This document shows positions 61,993 to 64,000 of a stretch of 64,000 nt of DNA, piece after piece. Each line of letters opens with the position of its first letter. The first letter of the stretch is position 1. Under the pieces are notes generated by a model. The model made no database searches, had not been told where the DNA came from, and saw nothing but the letters and a program-made list of their open reading frames with translations. Origin of the DNA: Pedobacter africanus (GTDB taxonomy: Bacteria; Bacteroidota; Bacteroidia; Sphingobacteriales; Sphingobacteriaceae); the NCBI RefSeq assembly GCF_900176535.1, contig NZ_FWXT01000001.1, positions 2,480,001 through 2,544,000 on the forward strand. Direction: 5' to 3'. Both the position numbers and the translations under genes were made by a program.

Positions 61993-63033
61993 ATGTTTGA
62001 AAATAAAGAACGTACAGCTATTGCTGAATTGGGGGAGTTTGGATTGATTAAACACCTGACAGACCATTTTAAGGTGAAGCATAAGAGCAGTATCAAAGGT
62101 ATTGGCGATGATGCTGCAGTGTTGAATTTTGAAAACAAAGAAGTTTTGATTTCTACCGATCTGCTACTGGAAGGTATTCATTTTGACCTGGCCTATGTAC
62201 CACTCATGCATTTAGGCTATAAAGCCATACAAGTGAATCTGAGCGATATTTATGCCATGAATGGCATTGCTACCCAGGTAACAGTTTCTATCGGCATATC
62301 GAGCAAATTTCCACTGGAGGCTGTCGAAGAGATTTATAAAGGGATACAGCTGGCATGTGATAAATTTAACATCGATCTGATCGGAGGAGATACTTCTTCC
62401 AGTAAGCAGGGCCTGGTCATCAGTGTGACCAGTATAGGGTATGCAGAGAAGAAAGAAGTTGTATACAGGAACGGTGCCCAGGAGGGAGACCTCATCTGTG
62501 TTTCCGGGGATCTTGGCGGAGCTTATGTGGGCTTACAGATCCTGGAAAGGGAAAAACTCATATTTATGGAAAACCCTAATATACAGCCTGATCTGGAAGG
62601 AAAAGACTATATCATTGAGCGGCAACTGAAACCTGAAGGAAGAAGGGATATTGTTGACCTGCTGGCCCAGATGGATATTTTGCCTACAGCGATGATTGAC
62701 GTTTCGGATGGATTGGCTTCAGAGGTACTGCACATCTGCCAGCAATCTGAAAAAGGGGCTACTTTATATGAAGAAAAACTGCCCATTGACCCGATGACTT
62801 ATGAAACTGCAAGGGAACTGGGTCTGGACCCTACTGTTTGTGCGCTAAACGGGGGTGAGGATTATGAATTGCTGTTTACCATTAAACAATCCGATTACGA
62901 GAAGCTAAAACATGATGTAGATATCAGTATTATCGGTCATATCACTGATAAAAATTCGGGATGTAAAATGATATCTAAATCCAATGTGGTGCATGAGCTT
63001 AAAGCCCAGGGATGGAATGCATTTAAATCATAG
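61993..63033 (+). CDS. thiL: Thiamine-monophosphate kinase
   Basis: ThiL phosphorylates thiamine monophosphate to the active diphosphate. The 346-residue protein shows the family motifs KGIGDDAAVL, STDLLLEGIHFDL, NLSDIYAMNG, LIGGDTSSS, MIDVSDGLASEVLHI and ALNGGEDYELLFT. No TPP riboswitch is seen upstream. Its 3' end overlaps the converging rmuC gene by six bases. Confidence 0.96.
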   Translation: MFENKERTAIAELGEFGLIKHLTDHFKVKHKSSIKGIGDDAAVLNFENKEVLISTDLLLEGIHFDLAYVPLMHLGYKAIQVNLSDIYAMNGIATQVTVSIGISSKFPLEAVEEIYKGIQLACDKFNIDLIGGDTSSSKQGLVISVTSIGYAEKKEVVYRNGAQEGDLICVSGDLGGAYVGLQILEREKLIFMENPNIQPDLEGKDYIIERQLKPEGRRDIVDLLAQMDILPTAMIDVSDGLASEVLHICQQSEKGATLYEEKLPIDPMTYETARELGLDPTVCALNGGEDYELLFTIKQSDYEKLKHDVDISIIGHITDKNSGCKMISKSNVVHELKAQGWNAFKS

Positions 63034-64000
63034 GCTATCCTCCTGATCCAAAAAACGGGTGTCAATCTGCTTTGTTGCTTTGGCACCCAACCTTTTAATC
63101 TTTTCAGAAGTATTTGACAGGTTTCCGGTACCTGTAGATAATTTGTTCAATGCTTTATCGTAGGCATCCTGGCTAAGCTTAATGTTGCGGCCGATGCTTT
63201 CCATATCGATTAAAAAACCTACAAATTTATCGTACATACTGCCACTTAAACGGGCTATTTCGAGTACATTTCTGTTTTGTCTTTCCTGTTTCCAGATGCT
63301 GGCAATGGTTCGTAATGTAGCCAGTAAGGTAGATGGGCTTACGATCACAACTTTTCTGTCCCAGGCATAATTGAACAATTCGGCGTCCTGCTGTACGGCA
63401 ATACCGAATGAAGATTCTATGGGAATGAAAAGGAGCACAAAATCGGGGGAATTGATCTGGTAAAGTTCCTGGTAATTTTTTGACGACAGGCCCTGGATAT
63501 GTGTTTTGATAGAGAAGATGTGTTGTTTTAGCTGCAGTTCCCGTTCTTCGTCTGTATCTGCAGCAACCAGTCGTTCATAAGCTACCAGAGAGACCTTAGA
63601 ATCGATTACAATATGTTTGTCGTCTGGAAGATCGATGATGACGTCCGGCTGCAACCTGGAGCCTTCTGATGAGCTGAGATTACTTTGTATCCTATACTCT
63701 CTGTCTTTCTGCAGACCTGAGCGTTCCAGCACCCGTTCCAGGATAACCTCTCCCCAGTTGCCTTGTTTTTTGCTGTTGCCTTTAAGGGCTTTGGTTAAAT
63801 TTCCCGCTTCTTCCTGAATCTGTTTGCTCTGGTCCATGAGCTGGGAAATTACGCCTTTGAGCACATTGCGCTCGTCAGATTCGGCTTTATAGACTTTTTC
63901 TACCTTTTCTTCAAATGCTTTTATATTTTCTTTAAGCGGGTTTAAAATGACATCCAGATTTGCACGGTTCTGGAGGGTAAATTTTTCTGTTTTTTCTTCC
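63028..64000 (-). CDS. rmuC: DNA recombination protein RmuC (N-terminal part outside window)
   Basis: About 323 C-terminal residues are visible; the frame is open through the right edge, where NRANLDVILNPLKENIKAFE is the classic RmuC coiled-coil-to-nuclease junction. The nuclease-like domain has NWGEVILERVLERSGL, PDVIIDLPDDKHIVIDSKVSLVAYER and LFIPIESSF. RmuC limits recombination at short inverted repeats; the family has a PD-(D/E)XK-like core. An internal ATG at 63864 is not the real start. It converges with thiL with a six-base overlap. Confidence 0.94.
   Translation of the reverse strand, partial: EEKTEKFTLQNRANLDVILNPLKENIKAFEEKVEKVYKAESDERNVLKGVISQLMDQSKQIQEEAGNLTKALKGNSKKQGNWGEVILERVLERSGLQKDREYRIQSNLSSSEGSRLQPDVIIDLPDDKHIVIDSKVSLVAYERLVAADTDEERELQLKQHIFSIKTHIQGLSSKNYQELYQINSPDFVLLFIPIESSFGIAVQQDAELFNYAWDRKVVIVSPSTLLATLRTIASIWKQERQNRNVLEIARLSGSMYDKFVGFLIDMESIGRNIKLSQDAYDKALNKLSTGTGNLSNTSEKIKRLGAKATKQIDTRFLDQEDSL

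Noticed and set aside
1..64000. Search for tRNA, rRNA, CRISPR arrays, prophage genes, transposases and toxin-antitoxin pairs.
   Set aside because: No tRNA T-arm/cloverleaf pattern, no spaced identical repeats of CRISPR size, and no recognisable transposase, integrase, phage or toxin proteins were seen by reading.

Overview
The window reads as a chromosomal segment of a Bacteroidota bacterium, most likely a Sphingobacteriaceae member close to Pedobacter. The reasons are a PorX-type response regulator of the type IX secretion system, a fused LpxC-FabZ enzyme, an EF-P with the Bacteroidota loop, DUF2911, DUF4175 and DUF6952-like proteins, many secreted and lipobox-type N-termini, and promoters of the form TTTG/TTG-N19-20-TAnnTTTG. 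The species assignment is an inference. No rRNA, tRNA, CRISPR array, prophage or complete insertion sequence was seen.

Layout. 1-10 kb: a two-gene signalling operon (REC-histidine kinase and a truncated CHASE3 kinase), a zinc metallopeptidase, gltX, a membrane histidine kinase with DinB and thioesterase genes, a Crp/Fnr regulator divergent from an SMR exporter, a DUF2911 protein and a secreted GH9 glycosidase. 10-15 kb: a TetR-TolC-HlyD-MFS drug efflux operon with a 28-bp palindromic operator candidate. 15-32 kb: ppc, a peroxiredoxin-thioredoxin-DUF6952 operon, a secreted S9 peptidase paired with a degenerate FAD protein, an aldehyde dehydrogenase, ygiD, yceI, cyclophilin, xth, hutI-hutG, an OmpA-family barrel and 5-formyl-THF cyclo-ligase. 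32-40 kb: efp, then an lpxD-lpxC/fabZ-lpxA-ABC ATPase operon, an HD phosphohydrolase and divergent porX. 40-48 kb: tsaE, ald, a VanX-like dipeptidase, an alpha-oxoamine-synthase-like enzyme, a PBP4-type carboxypeptidase, a PDZ aspartyl protease, an unrecognised lipoprotein, a cold-shock protein and a glycerophosphodiesterase. 48-64 kb: a giant DUF4175 coiled-coil protein, ybeY, an ABC-F ATPase, mnmG, an Ig-like lipoprotein, a gamma carbonic anhydrase, nadB, nadA, thiL and truncated rmuC.

The most notable feature is the right end. Two perfect 16-bp parS palindromes lie just upstream of mnmG, and the 544-bp AT-rich gap between divergent nadB and nadA carries a cluster of DnaA-box-like sequences. 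A further perfect DnaA box lies between nadA and thiL. Sampled G/C asymmetry changes sign across this point. Together these suggest that the chromosomal origin and its ParB loading sites are in this window.

Other points worth following are two structured intergenic elements (a 134-bp repeat-rich palindromic element after porX and a nested hairpin after efp), and operator-like inverted repeats at the tetR and crp/fnr genes. Several proteins have altered key residues: EF-P with Asn at the loop tip, YbeY with Asp as the presumed third metal ligand, a guanidinium-exporter-like SMR protein with Trp16 changed to Phe, and the FAD-like protein with a broken dinucleotide motif. Nothing here is a clear, wholly undescribed multi-gene system; most of the window is housekeeping.
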